From positions 1 through 64,000 of the forward strand of contig NZ_QEWR01000003.1 in the NCBI RefSeq assembly GCF_003121925.1: 64,000 bases of DNA. Reading direction: 5' to 3'. This document shows, in pieces, positions 19,684 to 29,867 of the stretch (the stretch's first letter is position 1; each line of letters begins with the position of its first letter). The DNA is from Ignatzschineria indica. Lineage in GTDB: Bacteria > Pseudomonadota > Gammaproteobacteria > Cardiobacteriales > Wohlfahrtiimonadaceae. Both the position numbers and the translations under genes were made by a program. Below the pieces are notes generated by a model. The model made no database searches. It worked only from the letters and a program-made list of their open reading frames with translations, and was not told where the DNA came from.

Positions 19684-22533
19684 ATGCTAAATCGATATCC
19701 GCTTTGGAAAAATATTCTGATTTTTGGGGTCATTGTTCTCTGTACTATCTTAGCGCTCCCCAACCTCTTTGGGGAAGATCCATCTATTCAAATCTCACCG
19801 ACACGGGATAGTCAGATCAATTCTGAATTGGTCGCTCGCGTGGATACTGTTTTGAAAGAGAACCACTTCGATGTTAAACGTATCGAAGAATCCCAAGATC
19901 AAATTCTTATTCGTTTTAAAGATACGGAAGAACAATTAAAGGCGAAAGACCTCCTCGATGGTGTTCTTCAAGATCAATACTTAACTGCACTCAATCTCGC
20001 TCCCGACATGCCGGAATGGCTCTCCTCACTTGGGTTACAGCCGATGTATCTAGGTCTTGACCTGCGTGGTGGTGTTCATTTCCTCCTCGAAATTGATATG
20101 GAAGGGTTAATTACCCAATTGACCAACACCTATGCCGAGAGCATCCGTAGCCATCTTGCAGATAAGGGGCTCACGCCGCTGATCGATATTACAGACCCTC
20201 AAACAATAACCATCAGTTTTGGGAATGCTAATGAAGCCAATCGTGCGCGCCAACTGCTCTCAACCAATCAAGCCTTCTTAGAGCTCTCCTTTGATAGTAG
20301 TGGCAATCGCGTCATCGCTAAAATTAGCAATAAAGAGATCAATGAGCGAAAAGCAAGTGCAGTAGTCCAAAATATCACCACGCTTCGAAATCGTGTCAAT
20401 GAGTTAGGGGTTGCCGAGCCTATTATTCAGCAACAAGGGCTTGATCGTATTGTTGTTCAACTCCCCGGGATTCAAGATACCACTCGCGCTAAAGAGATTT
20501 TAGGAACAACTGCGACATTAGAATTCCGTATTGTTGATGATCGCTCCGCTACTGAAGCATATAAAGCGTTAGAAACGGGTCGTGCGCCATTAGGAACAAA
20601 GCTCTATCTGACTCGTGATGGGGTTCCCTACCTCTTAAAACGCCAAGTGATCTTAACGGGAGACTCTATCGTTAAGGCAACAGCAGGACTCAATCATGAG
20701 ACTAACTTGCCGGAAGTCTATATTACGCTCGATTCAAAAGGTGCTGACCGCTTTGCTGAGGGTACAAAAGCCAATGTAAAAAAACCGATGGCGACAGTCT
20801 TTATCGAAAATAAGTTACAGACAACTTTTGATAAAGATGGTAATGAGATTCGTAAAAGTATCACAACAGAAGAGATTGCCAACGTCGCAACGATTCAACA
20901 GCAGCTCTTCTCCAACTTCTCGATCTCAGGTATCAACTCACTTCAAGAAGCAAACAATCTTGCAATTACCTTAAGTTCAGGGGCATTAGCTGCACCCATC
21001 CATATCATTGAAGAGAGAACAATTGGACCGAGCGCCGGTAAAGAGAATGTTCAACGCGGTGTTGATGCATCACTCTATGGACTCTTGATGGTGATGGTCT
21101 TTATGATCTTACGCTATCGTGGTTTTGGGATGGTAGCGAACGTTGCGTTACTAGCAAACCTTGTTCTAATCTTAGCGGTTCTTTCACTGCTTCAAGCAAC
21201 TTTAACGCTCCCAGGGATTGCCGGTATTGTCCTCTCATTAGGGATGAGTGTTGATGCCAACGTCTTGATCAATGAACGGATTCGAGAAGATCTGCGAAAA
21301 GGCAGCACACCGCAACAGGCGATCAACAATGGATTTGGTAAAGCATTCGGCACAATTATGGATGCCAACTTAACGAGCCTCTTCTCAGCTATCGCCCTCT
21401 TCTTTATCGGATCAGGCCCTATTAAAGGCTTTGCGGTAACCCTCTCTGTGGGGATTATCACCTCTGTCTTTACTGCCGTTTACTTCAATAGAGCGATTAT
21501 CAATCTTCTCTACGGAAGTCGCCGTACCATTAAGAAACTCTCCATCGGCGGTCGTGAGCGACTCCATATCTTCTCAGGAGAGACCACCTACAACTTTATG
21601 CGCTATGCAAAAGTCTGGATCGGCGCCTGTGTTGTGGTCTGTATTCTTGCTGTAGGGATCTCTGTAACGAAAGGCTTCAAATTGGGGCTCGACTTTACAG
21701 GAGGAACGGAGATTGAAGCGGTCTATGAAAAACCGGTAGAGATTGATGCTGTTCGTGAGCAGTTAGAGGCGATCGGCTTTGATTCTGTTGTGGCACAACA
21801 TTTCGGTTCAGCACGTAATGTCTTAATCAACATTCCTACGACCGATGATATTGAAGAGTCCACCACAATCACAGAGGATCTCACGCTCGCTTTAACACTT
21901 CCTGATAATCCAATGACGATTCAAAAGATCGATTATATTGGCGCCAAAGTGGGGAGCGAATTAGTATCTGATGGGGTGATGGCATCGGCACTTGCGATCT
22001 TCCTAATCCTTGTCTATATCTGGTTTAGATTTGAATGGAAGCTCTCTATGGGGACAATTCTCTCCACAGTCCATGATGGTCTCTTTGTGGTTGCGGCATT
22101 CTCTATCTTAGGCTTAGAGTTTGATCTAACCTCTCTTGCGGCGATCTTGGCGGTAATTGGTTACTCTGTCAATGACACGGTTGTTATCTTAGACCGTATC
22201 CGTGAGAACTTTAGACTCAATCGTACCGATACTCCTAAAGAGATTATCAATGCCTCGATCAATCAGACACTCTCGAGAACAGTGATGACATCGCTTACCA
22301 CCTTCTTAGCAGTCTTAGCACTCTATCTCTTTGGTGGCGAGGTGATTCACTCCTTCTCGCTCATTATGTTGATCGGTATCGTGATTGCGACCTACTCTTC
22401 AATCTTCATTGCCGCAGCAGGCGCTTATATCTTAGGACTTAAGCGAGAAGATCTTATTCCGCCTCCCGTTGCTAAAGAGGATGGAATTGTTATCGATGAG
22501 GGAGATAGTCAGAGCAACTCAACATTGCCCTAG
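19684..22533 (+). CDS. secDF: Fused protein translocase SecDF
   Basis: 949 residues in one frame holding both SecD and SecF, inner-membrane RND-type subunits that use the proton gradient to finish protein export. SecD half: helix 1 (about 10-28), LGLDLRGGVHFLLEID near 123, a large periplasmic domain, and a five-helix block with VLSLGMSVDANVLINERIRE. SecF half from about 637: a new first helix (KVWIGACVVVCILAVGI), the GLDFTGGT motif near 668, and five further helices with GYSVNDTVVILDRIRENFR. The linker is about 30 residues (RRTIKKLSIGGRERLH). In E. coli and most gammaproteobacteria the halves are separate genes; fused forms are typical of Firmicutes and Bacteroidetes. Confidence 0.95.
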   Translation: MLNRYPLWKNILIFGVIVLCTILALPNLFGEDPSIQISPTRDSQINSELVARVDTVLKENHFDVKRIEESQDQILIRFKDTEEQLKAKDLLDGVLQDQYLTALNLAPDMPEWLSSLGLQPMYLGLDLRGGVHFLLEIDMEGLITQLTNTYAESIRSHLADKGLTPLIDITDPQTITISFGNANEANRARQLLSTNQAFLELSFDSSGNRVIAKISNKEINERKASAVVQNITTLRNRVNELGVAEPIIQQQGLDRIVVQLPGIQDTTRAKEILGTTATLEFRIVDDRSATEAYKALETGRAPLGTKLYLTRDGVPYLLKRQVILTGDSIVKATAGLNHETNLPEVYITLDSKGADRFAEGTKANVKKPMATVFIENKLQTTFDKDGNEIRKSITTEEIANVATIQQQLFSNFSISGINSLQEANNLAITLSSGALAAPIHIIEERTIGPSAGKENVQRGVDASLYGLLMVMVFMILRYRGFGMVANVALLANLVLILAVLSLLQATLTLPGIAGIVLSLGMSVDANVLINERIREDLRKGSTPQQAINNGFGKAFGTIMDANLTSLFSAIALFFIGSGPIKGFAVTLSVGIITSVFTAVYFNRAIINLLYGSRRTIKKLSIGGRERLHIFSGETTYNFMRYAKVWIGACVVVCILAVGISVTKGFKLGLDFTGGTEIEAVYEKPVEIDAVREQLEAIGFDSVVAQHFGSARNVLINIPTTDDIEESTTITEDLTLALTLPDNPMTIQKIDYIGAKVGSELVSDGVMASALAIFLILVYIWFRFEWKLSMGTILSTVHDGLFVVAAFSILGLEFDLTSLAAILAVIGYSVNDTVVILDRIRENFRLNRTDTPKEIINASINQTLSRTVMTSLTTFLAVLALYLFGGEVIHSFSLIMLIGIVIATYSSIFIAAAGAYILGLKREDLIPPPVAKEDGIVIDEGDSQSNSTLP

Positions 22534-22583
22534 AGTAACACCCCCCATATCAACTATTTGATAGATCCTTATAAGGATCGCTA

Positions 22584-22619
22584 AAAAACCTTTACATCTC
22601 GCAGGTGTAAAGGTTTTTA
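22584..22619 (+). terminator. Strong terminator of secDF
   Basis: AAAAACCTTTACA (22584-22596) pairs perfectly with TGTAAAGGTTTTT (22606-22618) around a 9-nt loop; the stem ends in Ts. Confidence 0.9.
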
Positions 22620-22731
22620 TTCATGGGGCAATTTGCTAGAATAGGGAGTCTTATGAATCAATGAGGCAAAATAGGATCGGTTAGATCGACCGCTCATTAA
22701 ATCACCGATTGAAGCATAAAACAGATTATTA

Positions 22732-22795
22732 TATTAGATTTTTGTACTAGATTTTTGTACTAGATTTTTATAGTAGATCTTATAGTAGATTATTA
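22732..22795. repeat. Five tandem units of 12-13 bp between secDF and ftsK
   Basis: Units start at 22732, 22745, 22758, 22771 and 22783, with a TACTAGATTTTTG-type sequence drifting to TAGTAGATTATTA. The rest of the 300 bases up to ftsK holds no gene. CACTTTATTACT also recurs twice near 22876-22897. Confidence 0.85.
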
Positions 22796-22918
22796 AATTG
22801 TAAATTCTTGAAGTTAACTCTCTCCAAAGGATCTTCATCAATCTCTAAGAGAGTTCCATAAGGTATTCACTGTTACTCACTTTATTACTCACTTTATTTG
22901 CAATAAGGATGGCTCATC

Positions 22919-25900
22919 TTGCGGCAAGTTGTTCCCAAAAAACCGAAAGCCTCTACGCTTTTTCTGACGGCATTTTCAAAGACGGTAGGAATCGTACTAT
23001 TTATTGCAACGCTCATTATTGCGCTTGCGATGTCACTGAGCTTCTACAGTTATCATCCCGATGATCCCGCTTGGAGTAGCGCAACCACTGCTGAGGTTGT
23101 CCATAATATTATGGGGGAACGTGGGGCTTATTTCGCCGATATTATGCTCTCTGCCATCGGCAGCACCGCTTGGCTTTTACCCCTTTTTCTGATCGGCTTT
23201 GGCTATCAGCTCTTCTTGAAAAGAAAGATCTTAACAGTCACCTTAGATAAGATCAGTTTTCGACTTTTAGGCGTCCTCATTACAATCTTCTCTCTCTCAG
23301 CACTACTTGATCTTCATAGTGGCAATGGTGGGATGATGGGCGGATTTATTGGGACAGAACTTATCAATATTCTCAGCACTGCTTTCTCCATCGATCCTGA
23401 GCTTTTAACCTATGGTACAAAGATCCTCTTTGCGATCTTAACCTTTGTCGGCTTCTATCTTGTTACCGGCTCAGGCCCTATCGGTTGGATGGATTATTGT
23501 GGCGCCTTCATCCTGATGCTCTGGTTCTCTATCTTCCCCTCAAAAGAGGCAGAGGAAGATATTGTTAATCAACATCTCCCTGATCACGATGGCAATATTG
23601 AGCAAGAGACGATCGACCGTATGCTCAATGAGACTGAAGGTCGCAAAGCACCAAACTTCTTCAATAAGATCTTTGCCGGTGCTGATGACAGCCTTGAGGG
23701 TAAACATCAAGATTTTATTGAGATCGATGAAACAATTCTCAAAGAGGAATCATATGAAAACTATGAATCTAATGCCGATTTAACAATGCCGAATACACCT
23801 CTCAAAGAGGAGGAGCTCAGCAGCTACCATTATCAACCTCTTGAGGAAGAGAACCAACCTGCGGAAGATCAAGACGAAATGAAAAAAGCACAAAACAACA
23901 TCCCCCCTATTTTCCGTAACTTAAAAAAAAATCATAACGAACCCACCACGACAGAAGAAGCAATCGTAGAAACAGCTGAAAGACTCGACATCAATCCACT
24001 AGAGCCAAAGCTTGATGAGGTCTGGGATGATTTCATTCGTGCGCCCCAATCTTCACAAGAAGATGAGATAGTAGAGAGCGCTACTGATGAGGTGATTGAA
24101 GAGGAGGAAGAGAAGAAGAGTATCCCCTCTATCTTCCGTAATCTCTTTAAAGCGCGTCGTAAAACCAAAAAAGTGGAAGAGGAACTCCCTGTTAAAGTTG
24201 AGCCCTCTCTCGATTCTCTCAAAACTGCGGCAGTAGTAGCGAGTGCCTCAACAGATACAATACCTCATGAGCAAGAAGAGAGCGTGGAAGATATTGACGC
24301 TTTTACAACACAAGCAGATCAAGTAGAGCAAATAGATAGTGACAATCAAGATCTATTAGAGAGCGATCCACTCCAATTTACCCCGCTTCAATTTGCCATC
24401 ACTGATCCTTCAGAGGTACAAGATGAGAATCACACAATGGAAGATCAGCCGACATTACAGCATGAGGAGCAAGAGATTCAGCCGCTTGATCTCACCGTTG
24501 CAGATCTTGAGATAGAAGAGAGTGAGAATGAAGCTGTCGAGGTCATCGCACCGGCATTTGAAACACCACAAGAGAAAACACCGACACCTGAGGCACCTAA
24601 AGAGCGCTATATTGGCCATGAGATCGACCCTAAAAGTGGTATGCCCATCCCCGTTAAAGCGCCTAAAGAGTTTCCGATGGCCGGTCGTCTGCCGGGATTA
24701 GATCTCTTAGGCAACCCTCCCCCTGTTACCGAAAGCTACGATGAAGAGGAACTTGCGGAACTTGCATCCCTCATTGAAGAGCAATTTAAACATTTCAATA
24801 TCGAAGTCTCTGTCGTTAATATTGAGCCAGGTCCCGTGATTACTCGCTTTGAGCTCGATCTCGCTCCCGGCGTAAAGATCGCGCAGATCAATAATCTCAA
24901 TAAAGATATTGCTCGCGCACTCTCTGTCACAAGTGTTCGTATCGTCGATATCATTCCTGGAAAACCCTATATTGGTCTTGAGATTCCTAATAAGAAGCGA
25001 CAAATCGTCTACTTCAAAGAGGGGCTCTATGCCGAAGCGTATCGCAATAGTAAACATCCCCTTACGATCTTGCTTGGAAAAGATGTCTCGGGCAATCAAG
25101 TTGTGGCTAATCTTGTTAAGATGCCCCATCTTCTTATTGCCGGAACAACAGGCTCGGGGAAATCGGTCGGTCTTAATACCATCTTATTGAGCCTTCTCTA
25201 CAAAGCGCGTCCGGAAGATCTCCGTCTCATTCTCATTGACCCGAAAATGCTTGAGCTTTCGGTCTACGATAATATTCCACACCTTTTAGCGCCGGTTGTG
25301 ACCGACATGAAAGAGTCTGCAAATGCGTTACGCTGGGCGGTGATGGAGATGGAGCGTCGCTATCTTCTGATGAGTAAACTTCGTGTGCGTAATATCGATG
25401 GCTTTAATCAGAAGGTGAAAGAGGCCATTGCTGCCGATAACCCTATTGCTGATCCACTCTGGGATCCATCGCGTGAAGTATCTGACCATGCGACAGCACC
25501 GCTTCTCAAACCTCTTCCCTACATTGTGATCGTTATCGATGAGCTTGCCGATATGATGATGAGTGTCGGAAAAGCTGTTGAGGAGCTGATCGCACGCTTA
25601 ACCCAGAAAGCACGTGCTGCCGGAATCCATATGGTCGTTGCGACACAGCGCCCATCGGTAGATGTAATTACCGGCTTAATTAAAGCTAATATTCCAAGCC
25701 GTATCGCCTTCCAGGTCTCAAGTAAGATCGATTCTCGAACTGTTCTTGATCAGCAAGGGGCAGAGAATCTCTTAGGGCATGGAGATATGCTCTTCTTCCC
25801 TACAGGAGCGCCCTTCCCTCAACGGGTTCATGGTGCCTTTGTCGATGATAATGAAGTCAATCGCGTCACCGATTTTCTCCGCTTAACAGGTGATACCGAT

Positions 25901-26185
25901 TATGTGGATGATATCTTAAAAGATCCTACAGAAGAGATTCCAGGACTCTCAGAGAATGCCTCTGGCTATGTTGCTTCACCTGATGATGTGGAAGATGTCC
26001 TCTATGATGAGGCGGTAAAGATCGTTTTAGAAGATCAGCGCCCCACTATCTCCTATGTTCAACGAAAACTTCGCATTGGTTACCAGCGAGCAGCTCGTCT
26101 TATTGAGGCGATGGAGGAGCAAGGAATCATCTCTGCTCCTGCCGCAAATGGCAACCGAGAAATTTTAATTCATTATGAAAAATAG
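22919..26185 (+). CDS. ftsK: DNA translocase FtsK
   Basis: 1088 residues, starting with TTG at 22919; TAAGGA nine bases upstream is its ribosome site, and the ATG inside that site is out of frame. FtsK links septum formation to chromosome dimer resolution. N-terminal membrane helices lie within about residues 20-190. A long acidic, low-complexity linker (about 195-600, rich in Glu) follows. The motor has Walker [13 protein letters not shown] near 745, Walker [14 protein letters not shown] near 870, and [20 protein letters not shown]. The C-terminal winged-helix gamma domain ([24 protein letters not shown], read in parts) recognises KOPS and activates XerD. The aminopeptidase gene follows after 68 bases without a terminator. 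Confidence 0.96.
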   Translation: MRQVVPKKPKASTLFLTAFSKTVGIVLFIATLIIALAMSLSFYSYHPDDPAWSSATTAEVVHNIMGERGAYFADIMLSAIGSTAWLLPLFLIGFGYQLFLKRKILTVTLDKISFRLLGVLITIFSLSALLDLHSGNGGMMGGFIGTELINILSTAFSIDPELLTYGTKILFAILTFVGFYLVTGSGPIGWMDYCGAFILMLWFSIFPSKEAEEDIVNQHLPDHDGNIEQETIDRMLNETEGRKAPNFFNKIFAGADDSLEGKHQDFIEIDETILKEESYENYESNADLTMPNTPLKEEELSSYHYQPLEEENQPAEDQDEMKKAQNNIPPIFRNLKKNHNEPTTTEEAIVETAERLDINPLEPKLDEVWDDFIRAPQSSQEDEIVESATDEVIEEEEEKKSIPSIFRNLFKARRKTKKVEEELPVKVEPSLDSLKTAAVVASASTDTIPHEQEESVEDIDAFTTQADQVEQIDSDNQDLLESDPLQFTPLQFAITDPSEVQDENHTMEDQPTLQHEEQEIQPLDLTVADLEIEESENEAVEVIAPAFETPQEKTPTPEAPKERYIGHEIDPKSGMPIPVKAPKEFPMAGRLPGLDLLGNPPPVTESYDEEELAELASLIEEQFKHFNIEVSVVNIEPGPVITRFELDLAPGVKIAQINNLNKDIARALSVTSVRIVDIIPGKPYIGLEIPNKKRQIVYFKEGLYAEAYRNSKHPLTILLGKDVSGNQVVANLVKMPHLLIAGTTGSGKSVGLNTILLSLLYKARPEDLRLILIDPKMLELSVYDNIPHLLAPVVTDMKESANALRWAVMEMERRYLLMSKLRVRNIDGFNQKVKEAIAADNPIADPLWDPSREVSDHATAPLLKPLPYIVIVIDELADMMMSVGKAVEELIARLTQKARAAGIHMVVATQRPSVDVITGLIKANIPSRIAFQVSSKIDSRTVLDQQGAENLLGHGDMLFFPTGAPFPQRVHGAFVDDNEVNRVTDFLRLTGDTDYVDDILKDPTEEIPGLSENASGYVASPDDVEDVLYDEAVKIVLEDQRPTISYVQRKLRIGYQRAARLIEAMEEQGIISAPAANGNREILIHYEK

Positions 26186-26253
26186 TCTTCCCCGATAAAT
26201 TCCCAACTAAGATTTATCGAATCAGTAGACTTTTAACAGGAAAGTGAGAAACC

Positions 26254-27645
26254 ATGATGTTACAGACCGAATTAGATCATCTTTATAGTAAACAGGAAGC
26301 GGATGCTATTCCCCTCAGTTTTGCAAGCACTCTCTCTGAGATAACGCTAACAGATGCACAACGAACGCGATTAAAGCGAGAAAAGGAAGATGAGACAATT
26401 CATGCCGGAGAGATCATCCCGCTCTATGATGAGCAAGGAGAACTTAAAGAGGTGGTTGTCGGTTACAATGAGAAAGAACCTCTCTTCACCTTGGGCGATA
26501 GCTATCAAAAACTCCCTTTAGGTCACTATCGCCTTCCTGAAACATTGGGAGAAGAGGCGCTCTATAACCATCTCCTCGCCTTTGGTTTAGGGGCTTATCA
26601 ATTCAATCAATATAAAGAAGCAAAGCAACGCGCAATCTCCTTCTACCTTCCTGAAAATGTTGCAAAGCGTGTTAAAAATGCTTTGAGTGCTCACTACTTA
26701 ATTCGCGATCTAATCAATGAGCCGGCAAATACCTTAACACCCGATAATTTTGTAACACAGATTCGTGCAGAACTCTTAGGGTTTCCCGTTACCATTAAAG
26801 AGATTGTGGGAAGTGAACTCTTAAAGCAAAATTTCCCACTCATCTATACCGTAGGTGCCGGCAGTAAATATCAACCTCGCCTTGTGGAGATTATTGCAGA
26901 AAAAGAGGGAGTACCACAATTAACCCTCGTTGGAAAAGGGGTCACTTTTGATACCGGCGGACTCGATATTAAGCCCTCGAATAGCATGCGTTATATGCAG
27001 AAAGATATGGGGGGTGCGGCACATATGCTCGCGCTTGGAAAATGGATACTACAAGAGGAGTGGAATGTCTCTCTTCGTATCCTTCTCCCAATTGTTGAAA
27101 ATAGTGTCTCCGATCGCTCTATGCGCCCGGGTGATATTGTCAAAAGTCGTAATGGTATGAGCGTTGAGATCGATAATACCGATGCGGAAGGACGCTTAAT
27201 TCTCTGCGATGCATTGACCTACGCATTAGAAAAACCATGTGATTTCCTGATCGACTTTGCGACTCTAACAGGTGCCGCTCGCGTCGCTCTCGGTACGGAG
27301 ATCCCGGCACTCTTTACCAATGATGATGCTTTTGCACAGATCATGCAAAAGAGTGGTGAGAAGAATTGCGATACCGTTTGGCGACTCCCCTTTCATCAAG
27401 CCTACAATGAATGGATCGATGCAGAGACAGCAGATGTTAGTAACTCAGGAAGCGTCCCCTTTGCCGGCGCGATTACAGCTGCACTCTTTCTTGAACGCTT
27501 TACGAAACAGAGCAATGTCCCTTTTGCCCATGTCGATTTAATGGCTTGGAATATTCGTCATCGTCCAGGTCGCCCTAAAGGGGGAGAAGCGATGGGGCTT
27601 CGTGCAGCATTTGATGCCCTTAAAGAGCGTCTCAGCTGTCAATAA
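26254..27645 (+). CDS. Leucyl aminopeptidase family (M17) metallopeptidase
   Basis: 463 residues. A cytosolic two-metal aminopeptidase. The C-terminal catalytic domain shows KGVTFDTGGLDIKPS (metal-binding Lys and Asp), MQKDMGGAAHML, and the signature NTDAEGRLILCDAL near 310, with RLPFHQAYNEWIDA and GGEAMGLRA at the end. The N-terminal domain (about 1-150) is divergent from E. coli PepA and the protein is shorter than PepA (503), closer to the PepB/short M17 group, so I give no symbol. It probably recycles peptides and is likely cotranscribed with ftsK. Confidence 0.92.
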   Translation: MMLQTELDHLYSKQEADAIPLSFASTLSEITLTDAQRTRLKREKEDETIHAGEIIPLYDEQGELKEVVVGYNEKEPLFTLGDSYQKLPLGHYRLPETLGEEALYNHLLAFGLGAYQFNQYKEAKQRAISFYLPENVAKRVKNALSAHYLIRDLINEPANTLTPDNFVTQIRAELLGFPVTIKEIVGSELLKQNFPLIYTVGAGSKYQPRLVEIIAEKEGVPQLTLVGKGVTFDTGGLDIKPSNSMRYMQKDMGGAAHMLALGKWILQEEWNVSLRILLPIVENSVSDRSMRPGDIVKSRNGMSVEIDNTDAEGRLILCDALTYALEKPCDFLIDFATLTGAARVALGTEIPALFTNDDAFAQIMQKSGEKNCDTVWRLPFHQAYNEWIDAETADVSNSGSVPFAGAITAALFLERFTKQSNVPFAHVDLMAWNIRHRPGRPKGGEAMGLRAAFDALKERLSCQ

Positions 27646-27746
27646 GGTCAGCCCTAGTAGATCGGCATAGTAGATCGGTCTTATAGATCGATCTGCTGGA
27701 TCTGACAAGATCAATAAAGCCCTCTATTGAGTCGCAGACAAACAAT

Positions 27747-27802
27747 GAAAACCATAGTATCTGGGGAGTTTTATAGAATCTCTTCTCATGACTATGGTTT
27801 TC
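27747..27802 (+). terminator. Long perfect inverted repeat after the aminopeptidase gene
   Basis: GAAAACCATAGT (27747-27758) and ACTATGGTTTTC (27791-27802) are a perfect 12-bp pair with a 32-nt loop. Four Ts fall within the right arm and no T-run follows, so it may act as a weak terminator or as a structured RNA. It starts about 100 bases after the stop codon. Confidence 0.5.
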
Positions 27803-28007
27803 TCAATTAAATAATTGTACACTGAAATAATAGCTCTTTTTTTGACAATGACTCTTCAATGGGAAACAATCTTATCATTGAGGATCAATATAAGAGATGG
27901 GGTTCAAGCTTTTTAATGATCTCTTTTGAAGTTAAAGAATCACCGAAGTTGACCGTTTCTCATACCTCCTGACTATTTCCCTCAACCTAGAATCGTAAAT
28001 TGCGCCA

Positions 28008-29336
28008 ATGAAAAAGACACTCCGATATCTCCTAGCAGCAAATCTACTGATCTGCACGCTATTGACTCTCGCCTTTGCCGAGACAGGGTTCTCCGCTTTT
28101 GTGGTTGATCATAGAACAGGTAAGCCGCTCTATGAACATGATGTCGATGCAAGACGCTATCCGGCATCATTAACAAAAGTGCTAACGCTCTATATTGTCT
28201 TTGAGGATCTTGCAAAAGGAAAGGTAAACCTCAATACCAAGGTTCCCTTCTCCGCAAAAGCAGCGGCTCAACCCCCCTCAAAAATTGGTGGAAAAGAGGG
28301 AACTGCAATCACATTAGAGACTGCTATTAAAGCTTTAATTGTTAAATCCGCAAATGATGTGGCGCTAGCCGTTGCCGAAAAGATATCTGGTTCTGAAGAG
28401 GCTTTTGCGCGTCGCATGAATCAGACGGCAAAAAAATTGGGGATGCATAGTAGTCACTTTGTCAATCCTCATGGATTACCGAATGATAACCAATATACAA
28501 CTGCTCGAGATATGATCAAATTGGGAATTGCGATTCATAATCATTTTCCACAATACTATCATCTCTTTCAGACCCCTTCGTTTGAATATGCTGGCGTCAC
28601 TTTCCGCTCCCACAACCGCGTTAACCGAGATTTCCCCGGCGCAGATGGGATCAAAACAGGTTATATTCGTAAATCAGGATTTAATCTCTTAACCAGCGCT
28701 AAACGGAATAATAATCGTGTTTTTGCTGTTGTTTTAGGGGGAAGAACCACACAACTACGGGATGATTTGATGATTTCACTTCTCGATCAGAGCTTTAATG
28801 ATGGTTATAAAGGACGCTCTATTCGTGAGATCTCTCCTTATATCACAAAGGATATGACCGTTCTCTTTACTCCGACAAAAGCACAGCCAAGTGATAAAAC
28901 ACAACTCTTCGATAGCAAAAAAGGGCGTCGAAGTGGTTCTACCGCAATCGTTAAAGCACCACCCGCTCCTAAAATCGAGCCAGTTAAACCTGCAGAAGTC
29001 GTTGCCCCTATTCCGGCATTAGTTTTAGAGTCCTCATCTGATCAGATAATCGCCGGCACAGGAGATTACTCACCCGGCACAGCTCCCATCCGTGGGCCGA
29101 TTGTGAGCGCTTCAGGACTGAGTCATGCGGTACAAGTAGGCGCATTTAAAGATTACAATGCCGCCCGCAATGAAGCACGCAGTGCTTATGAAAAGGTAAG
29201 AAGCGGTACTGTTCAAGTCTTTAACACCGGTGAATATTATCGTGCGCTTCTCTCAGGATTTAATGAGAGTGAAGCGGAGAGAACCTGCCAAAGTTTAAGG
29301 CAGAAAAAGACAGATTGTTTTGTTATTGCACTTTAA
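28008..29336 (+). CDS. D-alanyl-D-alanine carboxypeptidase (S11) with C-terminal SPOR domain
   Basis: 442 residues. The signal peptide runs to about 24 (LLICTLLTLAFA). The peptidase domain has all three penicillin-binding motifs: SLTK (SxxK, nucleophile Ser), SAND (SxN) and KTGY (KTG). It trims the terminal D-Ala from murein stem peptides in the periplasm. Instead of the PBP5 C-terminal beta domain and membrane-anchoring helix, residues about 365-442 form a SPOR domain (HAVQVGAFKDYNAARNEA and the ending ALLSGFNESEAERTCQSL, read separately), which binds denuded septal glycan. A Pro-rich linker joins them. This architecture suggests targeting to the division site. Confidence 0.92.
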   Translation: MKKTLRYLLAANLLICTLLTLAFAETGFSAFVVDHRTGKPLYEHDVDARRYPASLTKVLTLYIVFEDLAKGKVNLNTKVPFSAKAAAQPPSKIGGKEGTAITLETAIKALIVKSANDVALAVAEKISGSEEAFARRMNQTAKKLGMHSSHFVNPHGLPNDNQYTTARDMIKLGIAIHNHFPQYYHLFQTPSFEYAGVTFRSHNRVNRDFPGADGIKTGYIRKSGFNLLTSAKRNNNRVFAVVLGGRTTQLRDDLMISLLDQSFNDGYKGRSIREISPYITKDMTVLFTPTKAQPSDKTQLFDSKKGRRSGSTAIVKAPPAPKIEPVKPAEVVAPIPALVLESSSDQIIAGTGDYSPGTAPIRGPIVSASGLSHAVQVGAFKDYNAARNEARSAYEKVRSGTVQVFNTGEYYRALLSGFNESEAERTCQSLRQKKTDCFVIAL

Positions 29337-29417
29337 GTGTCTTCAACCTCTCATAAGAATTGATAACAATCTATAAAAGTCTATAAAAAAACATATATAA
29401 ATCGATAGCGATTACCT

Positions 29418-29452
29418 AAAACCTACTCCTCTATTTGCGAGTAGGTTTTTTT
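29418..29452 (+). terminator. Strong terminator after the carboxypeptidase gene
   Basis: AAAACCTACTC (29418-29428) pairs with GAGTAGGTTTT (29439-29449) around a 10-nt loop; seven Ts end the structure at 29452. Confidence 0.9.
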
Positions 29453-29867
29453 ATGAGCTCATCTCCTCTCTATAATGATGTAGCTCATCATGTCGACAAT
29501 ATCAGCCATTAGTATTATTTCCATTAATATATTTAAATGCTACATTTAACATTAATATTCAACCATAAATTTATTGATACGATTATTGAAATGCTTGTTG
29601 ATAGGTCCATTGATAGAATTATTGATATAGGGCTATTAATATAGGGCTATTGATATAGCGTTATTAATATTTTATTAATAAATTTAATGATACATTTACT
29701 AATATATCTATCCCGGAAATTATATCTACATAAATAACAGCCTCTATTACTAGCAACCTTGATTACAGCAATCCTTTTCTCATTAACATCTAGTTGACAA
29801 AAACCATCTATAGAGGTTGCTTTACCCCGATCTAATGCTATTTCACCCATCATATTGAGATTTTTTT
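29453..29867. other. AT-rich intergenic region with a 14-bp tandem array (29620-29675)
   Basis: 415 bases before the triheme cytochrome gene. At 29620, 29634, 29648 and 29662 lie four 14-bp units close to TATTGATATAGGGC. Looser TTGATA/TTATTGA copies spread upstream from about 29570. I see no gene here; a minus-strand 68-codon frame crossing it is not convincing. Confidence 0.75.
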
